This document shows, piece after piece, positions 20,835 through 33,004 of a stretch of 64,000 nt of DNA. The notes beneath the pieces are model-generated. The model was not told where the DNA came from and did not search any database. It saw nothing but the letters and a program-made list of their open reading frames with translations. Origin of the DNA: Kryptolebias marmoratus (Eukaryota; Chordata; Actinopteri; Cyprinodontiformes; Rivulidae); assembly GCF_001649575.2 (NCBI RefSeq), contig NC_051436.1, positions 8,544,163 through 8,608,162 of the forward strand. The letters run 5' to 3'. The position numbers and the translations under genes are program-made. Within the stretch, counting starts at the first letter, position 1. Each line of letters starts with the position of its first letter.

Positions 20835-21690
20835 GCAGTGTAAAGAAGTTCTTGACATGCCTGCCAGTATTTAGTAAATTATTGTCAGGCAGACATTTAT
20901 AATAAATTCCATAGTCTCATAATCGGAATTGGTTGGATACGTGTTCCAACCAAGAAACAGAAAGCCTAACATACAGCCGAGGCTCCACATGCCAATACTC
21001 TCATCCAGAGGAAGGCCCAGGTAAACCTCTGGCGCTCTGTAACCACGAGGCTGGATTTGATCAAACTGGGATAACTCTGAAGTCAGGCAAGCAAGGCCAA
21101 AGTCAATAAGTTTTACCCTAAATGGCATTTTCTCATGATTGACAAGCATTATATTATCTGGTTTTATGTCAGTATGGGTGATGCCAATGTGTTTCAGTGC
21201 CCTGAGAGGAACGAGTGTTTGTTGAGCTATTGTTCTAATTTCAGACACACTCAGAGGCTTCCACTGATTTTTTTCTCAACAGGGAAAGCAAACTCAAATC
21301 TAACAATTCTAATGTAAAGCAAGTGCAGTCCCGATATGGAAAACCGTTAAAAAAAAACGTGACCAGGTTGTTTTTGTCAGCATTGAGCTTTTTGAGACAT
21401 TTTAGCATGCTAGCTTCTTGTTTTGCTGACAGGTCCTCATCTTCTCCTATTACTTTTAACGCTACAATCTGGTTTGTATCTGCTTTTCTGCATTTAGCAA
21501 CTTGTCCAAAGGCCCCATGCCCAAGTGGTTCGGAAACATAGTCAGCAGTCGATTGGTGATAGATGACAGAACCTTCCTCGAAATGTAACTGAGAAACGTT
21601 AATGGCATTTCTTGAGTCTTTTAGGCTAAAGTCTGACTCATAAGATTCTTTGTCCGACTGAAGGCTCGCTACAGAGGCTGAGAACCCAGC
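20835..21690 (-). pseudogene. HIPK-like protein kinase pseudogene
   Basis: On the minus strand from about 21690 a Ser-rich lead-in (SVASLQSDKESYESDF) runs into a kinase domain: glycine loop LGHGAFGQVAKC, VALKVI lysine, then after a frame break the catalytic loop HTDIKPDNIML, the DFG motif IDFGLA, the YRAPE block (PRGYRAPEVYLGLP) and MWSLGC (subdomain IX, here preceded by Gly rather than the usual Asp). The order and wording (RYYRAPE, LGLP, MWSLGC, FLGW) are those of homeodomain-interacting protein kinases, a family with many HIPK-like copies in fish. Breaks: one extra base in a T7 run (plus 21268-21274), and a second shift near 20893, after which LPDNNLLNTGRHVKNFFT continues the family. No Met precedes the glycine loop, and the C-terminal lobe fades by 20835. 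No introns are visible in this part, which fits a retrocopy or the compact fish HIPK-like genes. The first break alone could be a sequencing error. Confidence 0.85.
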
Positions 21691-21699
21691 TAATAATTA

Positions 21700-22885
21700 A
21701 CTAACATTAGCTTGACAAAAACACGTGATATGAAAAAAATCATATAACATGAGTATTTTGTTTATAGTTGTGTATGATGGTAGTGACACAGTGATGTCAT
21801 CATTGGCGCCACTGTATGCAAATTAGATTAACAATTTTTTTATCTTCATAAACTTTAGGTCAAACTGAGTATTTCTCTCATTTACAATATCCCTCCATCT
21901 CATATTATTTTTATGCTACAGCCTAATGAATAAATGTTCTCAAAAATATGATTTTTTTTTAGACTAACTGCGGTGCCAAGACTCCCCAATAAAGAAAGGG
22001 ATAGTATCTGAGTCCAGGCTGTTTTATCTAAATCACTAAGATTTATCTGCTGTTTGAAGAACTGCACTTTAGGTTTCCCATTCAGCTCAAGCTGTGTTTA
22101 TCTTGGTTTGAGGTAATGCTGCTCACCATTGTCCTGTAGGGTTTTAGAAAACTACTGGGAGCAGCAATTATTGTGTTCATGCGAATAAATCTCTGTCCGC
22201 TGTAAATGATGTTTAATAAGGCTGTGCCTCTAACACAGGCTATGATAAATCAAGATTACATGCCTTAAATTGTTAATGGATGGGCCATTTGTGCTACTCT
22301 GTAGATCATAACCCTACTGACTGATTATAAGCCACTATTGTTGTCTCGTATGTTATGAGAATAACCCTTTTTGATTTTTCGAGACATGTCTATCCTAAGT
22401 TGTAGGATGCATTACACTCAAACTTGGTACAGACACATTGTCTAAGAGTCCCACTTCATGGTTATGTTATTAAGTGTCAAAAAATTAATAAATGCACTAA
22501 CATTTACAGTCCTTAGATGGTCTTTTCTACATTAAATGATCAGCACCTAAAGGTACGCTTGGTTTAACCGAAAAGTCATTTTCATGTGAGTTTGAGTCCC
22601 ATTTCCTAGTGGACACCCTGCACATTTTAATTTGAAGTCACAAGGAGTAGCAGTGAAAATAATACACTACAAAATAATCCACCTTTTTAAAAAGCTAGTG
22701 AACAATCAGTTGTCACCAATTTCAGCAATTTATTGCGTATAAATTAAGGCACCGACTGGGTTTTTGGTTTTTCGGGAGGGGTATGTGCTAACCAATTAGG
22801 AAGATTATCGGAGTGTGGCATGTAGCCTGTCAGCAGAAATCCTAACAAAAAAACACTGTTAGCTGTAGGTTTGCTGTAAAGGAGA
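21700..22885. other. gene-free stretch
   Basis: AT-rich. The piece 22380-22480 ('gttgtaggatgcattacac', 'tcaaacttggtacagaca') has the feel of a dispersed repeat but only one copy is present here. Nothing else identified. Confidence 0.4.
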
Positions 22886-22891
22886 ACTGAA

Positions 22892-23065
22892 ATGAAAACA
22901 GCAGAAACCAATTTTCCACTTGTTGTTCCTGTTCCTACACAAGCTAGCCCTGTGGCACAACTAGCTGCTACAGGAAGTTTTTGTCAAACAACAGTGCTCA
23001 ACTTGCCCACAGCCCCTCCCCTGGTTAAGGGGTCTTTCCGAATGCCTAAATTGCCTAGCACAATT
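22892..23065 (+). CDS. possible first coding exon, unrecognised, low confidence
   Basis: An ATG with A/G at -3 opens a frame rich in Pro, Val, Thr and Leu (PLVVPVPTQASPVAQL, LNLPTAPPLVKG). After 58 codons it meets ATT|GTAAGTAT, a near-consensus splice donor at 23066; without splicing it would run to a TGA at 23120. A pyrimidine-rich acceptor (CCTTTTTCAG) occurs at about 23318, but the phase after it does not give a long frame. No domain is recognised. Chance remains a good alternative. Confidence 0.2.
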
Positions 23066-23069
23066 GTAA

Positions 23070-23424
23070 GTATAAAATCACCCACTAATAACCACCGAGT
23101 TTCACAAAAAGCCCAAATTTGATGTCATGATTTGGAAAATATCCTCCGGTACGCTGGGACTCTGTGCCAACTGTTGCGATGCTGTGTTGATAATTACATA
23201 ACATCTTTATGAATGTTCATTGACCAGTAGACTATGAAGAAGAAGAAAAAAAAGAAACAAACTGCTTCTGAATGTGTTTACATTATGTTTTCGCTGAAAC
23301 CATGTTGTCCTTTTTCAGCTCGAATTTCTCAGAGGAGGATAAAACACCCTTAGCAAATTTAGCAGCTGCTTACAGAAGTAGGGCAACACCTATCATGTTT
23401 GATATATGGTGCTAAGAAAGTAGA
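23070..23424. other. gene-free stretch with short open frame
   Basis: A 50-codon plus-strand frame (about 23267-23416) includes NFSEEDKTPLANLAAAYRS. It is short and unidentified. A GAAGAAGAAAAAAAAG tract lies near 23236. Confidence 0.35.
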
Positions 23425-24020
23425 CGGCATTAATTCCCGATTCGCTTCACAGCACCTTTTTTTTTTTTCTCTCTTTTCGTTCTTTCATTTCGCCTCGTCT
23501 AATTTTTGGACTCGTGGCTGAATTGCTGCTTTAGCTATTAAGACATTCAGATTGGGGGCCCCTCAGGACACGCTGATGATGTGCTTATGCAGAGAACTGC
23601 TCATGCTCGATTGGAGAATCTGGCTGTCTTTGGCAGATTTGTCTGCTCCCCCTTATAGTGTCTAACTACTTTTGCTGCGGTGCAAAGGGCCCCTTAAGAG
23701 CCAGATTTAGCAGGTTCACCTCAGGATTTAGATGATGGTGTTGTCACGTTAGGAGGCTACATCTGCTGAGACAGCACTCAATGAAGCACTCCCAGGCATT
23801 ACCATCTTTTTTTTCTTGTTTCATCTTGCTCCGTCATTACCAAATGGAAGTTAGGTAACGCAGACCAGATTTTTCCAGACAAATGTCATTGTCAAAGCTT
23901 GTCTCGCGCTACATTCCCTGCAGCAGTCGTGTGTTCATAAACACGCCGTTGTTATCTGTTGCAATTTTTAGCAACTGCGGGGAACGGTGCAGAGCATCCC
24001 CCTAATGCACTGCAGTGCAA
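23425..24020. promoter_or_regulatory. candidate conserved non-coding element cluster
   Basis: Blocks of high-complexity sequence (23425-23450, 23560-23800, 23830-24020) are separated by T-rich spacers. They contain GCATTAATTCCC, TCATTACC, GTGACGTTAGG-like words and a perfect 14-bp palindrome TGCACTGCAGTGCA at 24006-24019. No coding potential. Texture is enhancer-like; conservation not tested. Confidence 0.28.
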
Positions 24021-25185
24021 GACAAAAAAAAAAAAAAAGTTTGCAGAAGTATGCTGTTATTACTTTTATAACTGTTTAGCTTCTTGTCACACAGGACAAC
24101 TCTGTACAAGCAAATAGGGATGAGTCAGAGGTTTAAAAATAACCCATTTTCTCACTGACAACTTCCCTCCTCCTGCTGATTCTCACACTTTCTCGCTCAG
24201 GATTTGTTCATAACACTTTATTACCGCACACGAAGATGTTGACTCTGAATACGTTTAGTCGTTTTCATTTAAACAGACTATTTTATTTTCTTTGAAGAAT
24301 TTAATCAAACTGGGGTTTATGGAAATATGTCAGATATACTTTAGATGCTTTAGCTATATCTTAAACATAAAAGCTTGTGCTAATTAACATAGTTTTAAAT
24401 AAATTATTACGCTGTTTTTCAAGTTTTAATACGTTTGGAGTGTAGTGAATGGAAGCCATCAGGCACAAACTCAAGTCTTAGCATATCTTTTAATCTGCTC
24501 AAATCAGCTCTCGCCATTTATATTAAATGTTTTCCTTCAGGTCTCTTGATGTGAACTCTGTTTCAACCCAATCCTCTGGGGAGGGTTTCTGCTGTAATTG
24601 AAACAGGAATAGTGTTCCAAAGCCCCGGTACCATCACCTCATCCTCCATATATGGATATTTGAGCGGACACTCAGCAAATGTTGGAGTTGATTTTTGCCA
24701 CCTACAATCTGTCTGGGCGAACATTCATCTGTAGGGGTATTGATTTAGCAATACGGGTAAGATTGGCTGGGAGTTAGGAGGCAGTACATCAAACCACAAA
24801 TCAAGAGTTCGGGAACTCTCAGGAACAGGCAGTGCCGGACTCAATCATAACTTCCAATGTAATATTCTCAGAGAAGAGACTTCATGGCTGGGATGAACTA
24901 ATATTAGTGGGAGCATAAAAAAAAAAATCCTTGAACAACCTCATCTGATCTGAACAGATACTCAGATTGCGTTGAACAAACTAGTCGTTAAAAGATTAAT
25001 CAAGCTTCTTACTGGCACTTTAAAGAGATAGCTCTGATTTTTCAAAGTAGGTTTTTGCAAAAAGGCATCTAAATCTGACTAATGGCTAGTCCCAGTGGGA
25101 TTGCTGCAGGTCAGTTTGTCCCTCCACCAAATTGCACCCTCACTTGATACCCAGCAGTTAACATTTCATACCAACTAGCTACAAA
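24021..25185. other. gene-free stretch
   Basis: A15 near 24025, otherwise AT-rich and featureless. Confidence 0.45.
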
Positions 25186-25460
25186 ACTATTGCCACTTTG
25201 CACCCATACACTGAAACAATTCTAAGCGTTTTGTTGGACCGGAAAACATTTAAATGTAAACTCGTCTCCTCGTCATTGGCTGCTATATTAACAGGGAACT
25301 TACAAACGCACCCCAAAACCATCAAGAGGCTGGCAAACGTAGCATTTATGACTGCTAAAACAATAATATTGTTAAACCAGAAGACACTCAAATCAAATTG
25401 CTTTTCGGTAGATAAATGGTTTGAATTCTTCCAAGGTGTTAGAGTTAGAACGTATTGATT
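25150..25460 (+). pseudogene. possible L1/Tx1-type LINE C-terminal scrap
   Basis: A plus-strand frame open from about 25162 to 25458 has AKTIILLNQKTLKS...VDKWFEFF, which resembles the AKK-I-LNWK...W motif in the last part of L1/Tx1 ORF2 proteins. An AT-rich 3'-UTR-like stretch with TTGTTGTTATTG follows. There is no start codon. The similarity is short and uncertain. Confidence 0.25.
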
Positions 25461-27360
25461 TAAACAACGATATTAAAAACTATTCAGGTATAATTTGGAA
25501 TGATTTATGTGAAACCACTTTGGCCTTTCATATTTAGATATTATGTTTCTCTTTTATATGATAAATCTAATATGAGAATGGATTTACAGTGGATTTACTG
25601 CTGCACTGCATCCCTTTCCACTTACACTCTCTGTTGTTGTTATTGTAATGTAATGCAATTTATCTATAATCCTACACATTTTCGCTGTTTATTTTTGCTG
25701 CTTTTTATGGGTTTTGTCCTGTTGTACAATTTAATAGTAAATTATTAGCAAAAACAAATAAATCATCATTTCCCACCCATGTACCACAGCCTCATGACTC
25801 TTAACGCACTGCAGAGGCACCAGCTTTGTAACAAATATTTACAATAAGGAAACACTTCTTAAAACTAGAAAGTGCCGAAACGCTGTGACAACAATTATCA
25901 CCATGTGTGTAACTGAGCTCAGTTGGGGTGTGTAAAGGCGTGCTAGACAATACATAAATGGATATAGTTGTTGTGATGTGTATAAATAAACATGGATTTC
26001 TAAATTGACAACAGTGTATAAAACTGAGTTGTTTGAAGATGACAGTAATCCACTTGGGTCATTAGCTTGTAAATATTGCCAGAATTACATTCTTTTTCTC
26101 TGAATTGTTCATAGCCCTTTTGCAGAACTGTAAATTAACTTATCTGCAACCAGTCTGCACATGTTTTGGTCTAAAGCTGCTAAATTTTTCTATATAGTCA
26201 AGACAAGCAGAAAGGTGCAGAAAATTAAATTAGGTTCGCATTTCTACGAGCCATATGAGTGGCCATCATGCTATCAAAGCAGACAATCTTATCTTCATAG
26301 GCCTACTTAGAATATAATGTTTGTCTTTTGTGATTTGAATTATTACTTTAATAAATAATTGTTAATGTTTATACAAGATTTGTAATGAGGACATGACTCG
26401 AATTACAGAAAAAAAGAGGCTTTCACTACAAAATTAAAACTTAGGCCACCAAGTTGGGGCAGAGAAACATTTATATATTCTCATACCAGCAATCATAAAT
26501 TTACCAATTTGTGTTTCAGGAATTTAAAGAATCGTGTGTTATCATCTGAGTCCAATAATAACGGAAGATGGGGAGTGAAACATCTTTAACCACAAGTCTA
26601 GTTGGTTTGTTTTTTTACTTTTTTTTATTTTTTTAGATTTGCCATGTCTTGGATGTGTGAAAATCTACGCCTCTTATTAGTTACAATTTGCTACCAGACA
26701 GACAGGGTTACCAGTTATAATTTAAGACAACCCCAGAGTGGACTATACCCATTTTTTAATATTGCTGACACTTCAATGTCCCACTTCTGACAATCACATT
26801 TACTTTTAAGTTGATGAAATTTAAATACTGCTGACTACAGGTGTTCCCCTGTGGACTGCTGCACTGAAAGAGATTTATTATAACCTGTTGGGATGGTAGA
26901 CATTACATCAAAATGAGCAAAGACCTTTAACTTTAAAGGGCTTCAGTTTACAGAAGCATGTGTCTGGATTGGACTGGATTGTCTTTATGTTGTGAAGTCT
27001 CAACACAATCAAATGTCTCTGAATAAGTCCTGATTGGGAGTTTTGGAAAAAAAAAAGGGCCACTTATATAAAAGGATCCTATCAGCAGATTTGAGAAACC
27101 AACTTCTTCACTCATAACCAGTCAAGTATTATTATGCAAGTCTTCTTCTCTTTTCTGTCAAACAGTACAAGAATAATATTTCTTTGTTTTGTTTTGTTTT
27201 TTTGTTTTTTATTCTGTGGCTGCATCTACTTGTACTCATGGGTTCTATATGGGAATACCATTTCCTGGTCGTAATTGGGTCGCTTTTCCTTTGAACCCGT
27301 CACTGTGCTGCAGGCAGCACCTTCTTTGGATTTATTCAAATCAAAAGTAGGCATCTACAA
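25461..27360. other. gene-free AT-rich stretch
   Basis: No recognised gene or repeat. (TTTTG)n occurs near 27181-27205, and a TATATAAAAGG word at about 27064 could be a TATA box but has no gene beside it. Confidence 0.45.
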
Positions 27361-27364
27361 AGGG

Positions 27365-27830
27365 CAGGAACACACCTACGCACTGAGCAAAACTTTGACA
27401 CAAACACACTCGTCGATTGCACACGACTTCCTACGTGTGCTCGCTCGCTAGCACGCGCACGCCGAGCACTCATCTGAGGAGTTTGACGTTAGCAGATTGT
27501 CAGCCCTTTGCGGAAAGAGACACGCCAACTTCTGAGGACGCCCCAGCCGTGACAGGCATCTCCATGGCACCTCTCAGATCACTGTGGCGCCACTGCGGCA
27601 GCTCCTTACGTTTCAATCTCCTCTCTCTTCTTCCCCCACAAACTCGAACACCGGGGTCTGGAAATGCGCTTCAGAACAGAGCCGAGCTTTGCCCACACAA
27701 ACACCCTGCGCAGCGTTCACTTGTAAACTTTGAGACAGGGGAATGTTGACTTACTTGGGCGAAGGGTGCTAAAAAGGGACTGGGGGCACAGACCAAATCA
27801 ATGTGCCCATTACTCCATATTAGGTCTCTC
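27365..27830. promoter_or_regulatory. CpG-rich block, possible regulatory region
   Basis: Unusual density of CpG for this window (27410-27480 and 27530-27660), including the palindrome GTGGCGCCAC. A perfect CArG box CCATATTAGG, the serum-response-factor consensus, lies at 27815-27824. The 110-codon frame at 27417-27749 lacks motif content and is not called. A promoter is possible but I see no gene attached. Confidence 0.25.
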
Positions 27831-27834
27831 CTGC

Positions 27835-30155
27835 ACAGATCAACTCACTGACAACTTAACATTTTTATTGTCTATTTTTTTTTCCAATAAAAAAGGTAGT
27901 GTACACAAACAACAGACATCCTAAATGTCCTGCGTTGTTCAGTCACAATCATAACCCATTAAGACGTGTGCACTTTAACTCTTATATATGTTGTCTTAAC
28001 AAGACCCATGGGCTGAATGGTTATGGCCCCTACAAGAGAATTGATTTATTTAGAAATAAACTTTAAGCCTTTGTTACTGAGACTCAAGAAAGCATTGAAT
28101 GAGCTGGCCAAAACATAAGGAGGCCCACCAGCTCCACATGTGGCTGTTTGTCCAAAAGGCCTGATTCACTGGCCACAGAAAATCTTTTAGAAGTTCACTT
28201 TTTTTTAAGTATTCATAAATATATAGTCATTTTAAACTGTCCTTCTTAAAACATCTTGTAGATTTAAATTTGGACCGTCAAGCAATATATTCTGTCATAA
28301 AACAGCTCTAAAAAATGCTTTATTCTGATATTTTGCTCATTGGCTTGTAACACACAACTCAGATAAAACATTCAGTCAATACTGTGGACACGTTTTAAAC
28401 CCCTGTTAATTTCTTATTATATTTCTTCCATGAAGCTAAATTTTCGTTTTATCTTTCAAAGTGGTCTCGATCAGTAGATCTCTGGAGGTCTTTCATCGTC
28501 TTTCTTTGGACTTTGGCTGCTTTTGATCATTTCCTTTTCTGTCCAGTCTTTGTATTTGGCTTTGACAGCATATTGTGCTGTGTGTGTGCCAAGAAAATGA
28601 GGAAAGTGGAGGGTTAAAATAGAAGTGGCAGATCTGAATACCACTATCTATGGCAGACGAACAGTGTCTGGAAGTCATGCCTTTAAGAAATAGTAAAAGA
28701 AATCCTGCAAAGAACTGAGAGCTGCAGCATCCTTTAGTCGATCGACTGTATGGCAGTTTTTCAGCTAACATCTCTTTGGGGTTCACCTTGGTGATGCTGC
28801 AATACTATTTTCTGTCTGTCAAACGATGTTATGTTTGGTGTTTTTCAATCAGCCAAAGAATTTGGAACAAAGTGTCTTTGTGACAGGCTGCTGCCTAATA
28901 AACATACCAGCTAGCTAACTACTACATTAGCTAGTTTCGAGCATAAACTCTTATTTGAAATTAGTCCTTTGCTCAGTCTACTGTTATGCTTCGACACAAC
29001 ACTGATTCATTCATGTTCAGTAGCCTTTTTAAGCCTACGAAATGCGCAGGTCAGAGTTACAGAGTTTTACAAAAAACATTCCTTCAGTCAGGTATTGAAC
29101 AGAAGATGAGTTTTTTTTTAAAAAAACTCATCAAGGACTCAAGTCCAATGAAAAAGTAACATTTATCTGCAATAGCAAAAATTACAATTTTCCCTGGAAA
29201 AGATTGTTTTTTACCAAAATGACTTATCTTACCTGTCAGTGGTCATAATATTATGGTTGATCAGTATCTATTTCTCACTGTATGAAAGACTAGATATGTT
29301 TAAAGTAGAAAAAAAGTCAATTTATTACTGAAATAAAGCTTTATAGTTCCTTAACTTACCCAAGACATCACTATTTACCACTTAATGGAAGTTAAATTAT
29401 ACAACTTATTAATTTTACATGTCTGGTTTTTTTTCACTGATTGCTTGACAACAAAAAGATTGTAAAAGACAAATAAGGGGACAATGTAAGAGTATATAAT
29501 GAAGCTATTGCCTGTGTAATTTGCCGTAGTTTAGTCAAATTATCCAGATTTTATCCAGAACATCAATTTTTCCTTTTGTGTTGGGCCGTACCTTTCTTGC
29601 TTTAAGCACAAGTTTTAACACGTTAACTACATGATAAACATTGCACGACAAAATTAACTTTAAAAAAAAAAAGATAGACAGCCGTCTCAAACAGTGCACA
29701 ATGGATTTCGTTGTCTCTGCAGTCCGGTAAACGTGTAGCACTGCCACCGGCTCCCTGGAGGTTTAAAAACTATTGATTGGATGGTTGCTGTTCCGTGCAG
29801 CGCAGTGGTCACAGAGTTCGAGAGCTCTGATAAAGTGAAGGCCATTATTGGAGCTTTAAGTGTTGGTTGGAAATAAACCCAAAGAAGAAACTCAACCTCA
29901 TTTTGCAGCCCCCTGACAAACCTTGGGAGGCCGCAAAAAAAATTGCACCGGTCACTGCGTGGATGCATGGTTTAAGAAACAACAGATAAACGTGTGTCAT
30001 TCAGTTTGTGATGAAACTGAGGAATATCGGGAGGCAAACATCAGGAGAATAAGAAAAGAAAAAGTGTGAACCACCCCTTTGATCGTTCTTTGTTGTGAAC
30101 AAACCTTCTCTGTACGTGCTCCTTTAAACGCCTTTATTTATTACGTCAAATAACT
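27835..30155. other. gene-free stretch
   Basis: 28060-28190 is a higher-complexity block. A 28-bp near-perfect palindrome (GATGAG, T-run, A-run, CTCATC) lies at 29105-29132. Open frames at 28493-28786 and 29687-29968 (minus) are not protein-like. Confidence 0.4.
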
Positions 30156-30159
30156 ACAT

Positions 30160-30500
30160 TTAATGATGACAAGTGCTGTCTCCCAATCAGGTCGCTTTAT
30201 GGGTACCTTGTCATTTTCAAGGTTGGATTTTCTGTTTACGTTCATGTAATCTAAAGACAGAAAACCACCAATTAGTGGCTCCCATAATCAGAGGCATGCC
30301 GTCACATACTAATTATCTAAAACACTTTGTGTGCGAACAAAAGATTTATCCTCAGCCTCTTATGTGAGAGAACCCTTAATTTATGTGTGAGTTTACACAG
30401 TTCCTAATGCCACTGAACTGCCCCTTAAAGTAATTAGTGTATGATCCACTCAGGCAGCACGAGGCGTTCCATTCAATACCATCACCAGCTGGGAAAATGA
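30160..30500. promoter_or_regulatory. candidate conserved non-coding element
   Basis: A homopolymer-poor block with repeated homeodomain-type words: ACCAATTAGTGG, ACTAATTATC, CTTAATTTAT and AGTAATTAGTG. No coding frame beyond a 64-codon chance frame. Among the best enhancer candidates in the window by motif density; inference only. Confidence 0.3.
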
Positions 30501-30504
30501 GGAG

Positions 30505-31025
30505 CTGAAACATTGTGTGACACACAAGAGACGATCAGTTTTATTTTAACCATTTTCCCTTAATCAACTTCAAGCGTCTCATTTGTCTGAAAAAACTGAA
30601 ACACAGTAGAAAGAATTTACAGTGAGGATCTTTCCGGCCACTGTGGCATCGTTGCTTGTAGGACGTAAAACGCATTTGAATCCGTTTTAAAGTCTGACAC
30701 AGGGAAACGGCAAAAGGTCCATTTGCAAAGTTGACAGGAACTCCCCAAGACAGTCTCTTTGTTTTAATAAAGGCTTCAAGTTTGCTTTAACAAAAAACAC
30801 TTTGGTCAAAACAAAGAATGAAATCCTGACAGTATGTTCACCTTGAGCAAACATTGCTGTTTCATAGATTCCAGTATTAATAAAAGAATGAAAATGTGTG
30901 ATGCAATCTAATTGGTTTTATTTAAAAACAAATATGCTACTACTGTTACTAAAATAATCACGTGCTGCAGTAATGATTAGTGATTTGTAGCAACAACAGC
31001 GTTATCACCGGTAACTGTTTGTTTG
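30505..31025. other. gene-free stretch
   Basis: Nothing recognised. Confidence 0.45.
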
Positions 31026-31029
31026 TTTG

Positions 31030-31330
31030 GCAGAAAATATGTCACTGGATGGATTTTAATGAAAATCTCAGAAAGGAATTATTAGATGTTCATCTACAGC
31101 TGATGAAGTTTTAGAGTCAGCCCAATTCAAGATGGCCGCCACAGCTAATCAACCTTAGCATACACAAAAATGCTTTTACAGCTACTGAGCTAGAATTCAG
31201 TGTGGTAGTATCTGAGAGTCATCCCCAACACATACTCTGGACAAGAGGTTTGTAATTTTTTTTTTACTTTGGCATTAACTGTTTTGGTCAACCATATCTG
31301 TCTGTTAGCAAAATATTCTCTATTTTTGCT
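31030..31330 (+). repeat. dispersed repeat family A, copy 4
   Basis: Contains 'ggattttaatgaaaatctcagaaagg', 'ttcaagatggccgccacagc', 'taatcaaccttagc', 'gtggtagtatctgagagtcat', 'ccaacacatactctg'. Clear match to copies at 17375, 38900 and 39110. Confidence 0.75.
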
Positions 31331-31334
31331 TTCC

Positions 31335-31985
31335 CCCCCACACATCTTCCCAGTGATGTTCAACAACATCAATATTGCTTGTCACTATCCAGGAGGTGTA
31401 TTGCTTGTGTGTTAGGCTTTGCATTTTTAGATTTGTGTTTTCAAATTTAAAAAACAAAAGACCTCAGGTCTTACTAAAATGCACAGTTTAAAAGCCACAC
31501 ACACACTCCAGTGGCCTCCTGAATACTAAGGATTCCCAGGGCTTCAACAGGCTTTTTTCTCTTTTTTTCATCCAGAAAGCAGTAGGAGGTGAGGTTTTTA
31601 GATCAGTCTGCATGTGGCACCACAAGAGGGTATTTAGGCGTGTTACGCTTGTCACTTTGTTTTCCTGTTTCCATCATGGAACAGCACCAATGTGATGTTC
31701 AAGACCTTGTTTGCCCTGATGTGACAACCTTGTGTTATGTCGGTTTGTGGCTCCAGTCATCTGACTTTGTCTGTTTCAATCTTCAAGTTACAAAATAGAA
31801 AAACTATTTTAAAGTGACCTCCCTTCAGTAAGAAAAAAAAAAAACGACTCATATTTAGTTGTGTACTTGTGTTTAACTTGGAATTAACCAGAATGCAAAA
31901 ATGGCCCAGTTTCAGATTTTAAAATAAAATAAGTCTGTTTTTTTTCATTGTTTCCACAGGAAGTGCCCCAGGCTGCACAGGAAGA
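31335..31985. other. gene-free stretch
   Basis: Contains a CACACACAC run near 31497 and A12 near 31833. CACCACAAGAGGGTA at 31618 is a weak CTCF-like word. Nothing else. Confidence 0.4.
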
Positions 31986-31989
31986 GCTA

Positions 31990-32330
31990 CGGTCTGAACG
32001 CTGAAGGCTGAATGACTTTGCTGAAGAAGCTGAAACTGAGTTAGTAAAACTAAAAGAAGCAGAATGCTAGCTAAAACCTAAAAAGTGAAATAAAATTGCT
32101 AGACCTAAAGGTAGAAATAAGCTAGCTGAAAGCTAAAAGTTGCAAAAGGTTAGATAAAAGTAGCAAAAAATACCTAAAAGCAAATAAAGCAAAAGGGATT
32201 GCTAAAAGGCATCAATAGGCTAATTAAAGGTATCAAAGGCTAGGTGGATGCTAAAGTAGCAAAAAGCTGGCTAAAAGCTAAAATGAGCAAAAGAATCTAG
32301 AGCAACGTTTCAAAAGGCTAAAAAAAGCAA
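31990..32330 (+). repeat. repeat family D: head plus GCTAAAAG-type minisatellite
   Basis: A head ('ggtctgaacgctgaagg ... gctgaaactgagttagtaaaac') is followed by about ten degenerate units approximating GCTAGCTAAAAGCTAAAAGT + AGCAAAAG. The same head and units occur in inverted orientation at 59030-59215, and units alone at 57885 and 58690. So this is one dispersed element with an internal tandem array, not an isolated microsatellite. Confidence 0.7.
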
Positions 32331-32334
32331 CAAA

Positions 32335-32625
32335 AAAAAGAGAAAATGTTTAAGCATGGTGAAGCAGTTTTCAAAGAGACCAATGTTTTTAGTAGAATTG
32401 TAGAGATCTATATGTATTTTTGTGGTGAAAATAAAGTTAAATATTTTGAAATGTACAAAAGTTACAAAAAATAAAGTCACAGCACCCGTCTCCTGAATGA
32501 ACTGAATGATTTGATGTATCAGTGGCTGAAACAGCACAAAGTAGGAAGAAGTTAGATCACAAAAATGTACTGAAAAAAAGAAACAACAGGGAAGCAATGC
32601 TGTGAATGTCAAAGCAGGAATTAGA
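32335..32625. other. gene-free AT-rich stretch
   Basis: The 100-codon minus-strand frame (32310-32612) is Phe/Leu-rich because the DNA is A-rich on the plus strand. No gene. Confidence 0.45.
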
Positions 32626-32627
32626 CC

Positions 32628-33000
32628 GGAGTCGTTTTATGACAGCAGCGATCCACTTTGGACTTGGTTCTGCTCAAACGAGCCGTTAGTTCGTCCGTTA
32701 GGTTTTATTCTTTGACAGAGTTCACAACAATTATTTTGGCCTGAAAGACTATGTACCATCAAACCAACAATGTTGTGAAGGTGTACGTATGAATATTTGT
32801 ATTTTTTGTTTGTTATCTTCAATTGTTTAAGTACAACAGTAGTTTCCTTTGTGCTCTGCCCTGCTTGGACTAGCCATTGGCTCCAATGGAGTTTATTCCA
32901 AGAATTTTCTACAACAGTTAACAAATTAATTGTTTATGAGCTCTCCAGAGAACCACATTTCAAAATATGTGAGCTGTCACTTCGAGGCAGCCTCACACAC
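32628..33000 (-). repeat. TTAA fold-back element, two right-arm pieces
   Basis: One piece at 32628-32705 ('gtcgttttatgacagcagcgatccactttgg') and one at about 32850-33000 ('cttggactagccattggctcc', 'ctacaacagttaacaaatt', 'gagaaccacatttcaaaata'). Together they cover the right arm with an insertion or duplication between. Fold-back family as at 55239. Confidence 0.55.
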
Positions 33001-33004
33001 TACA

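Noticed and set aside
27063..27074. TATATAAAAGG as a promoter
   Set aside because: Words of this kind are expected by chance in AT-rich DNA and no gene follows.
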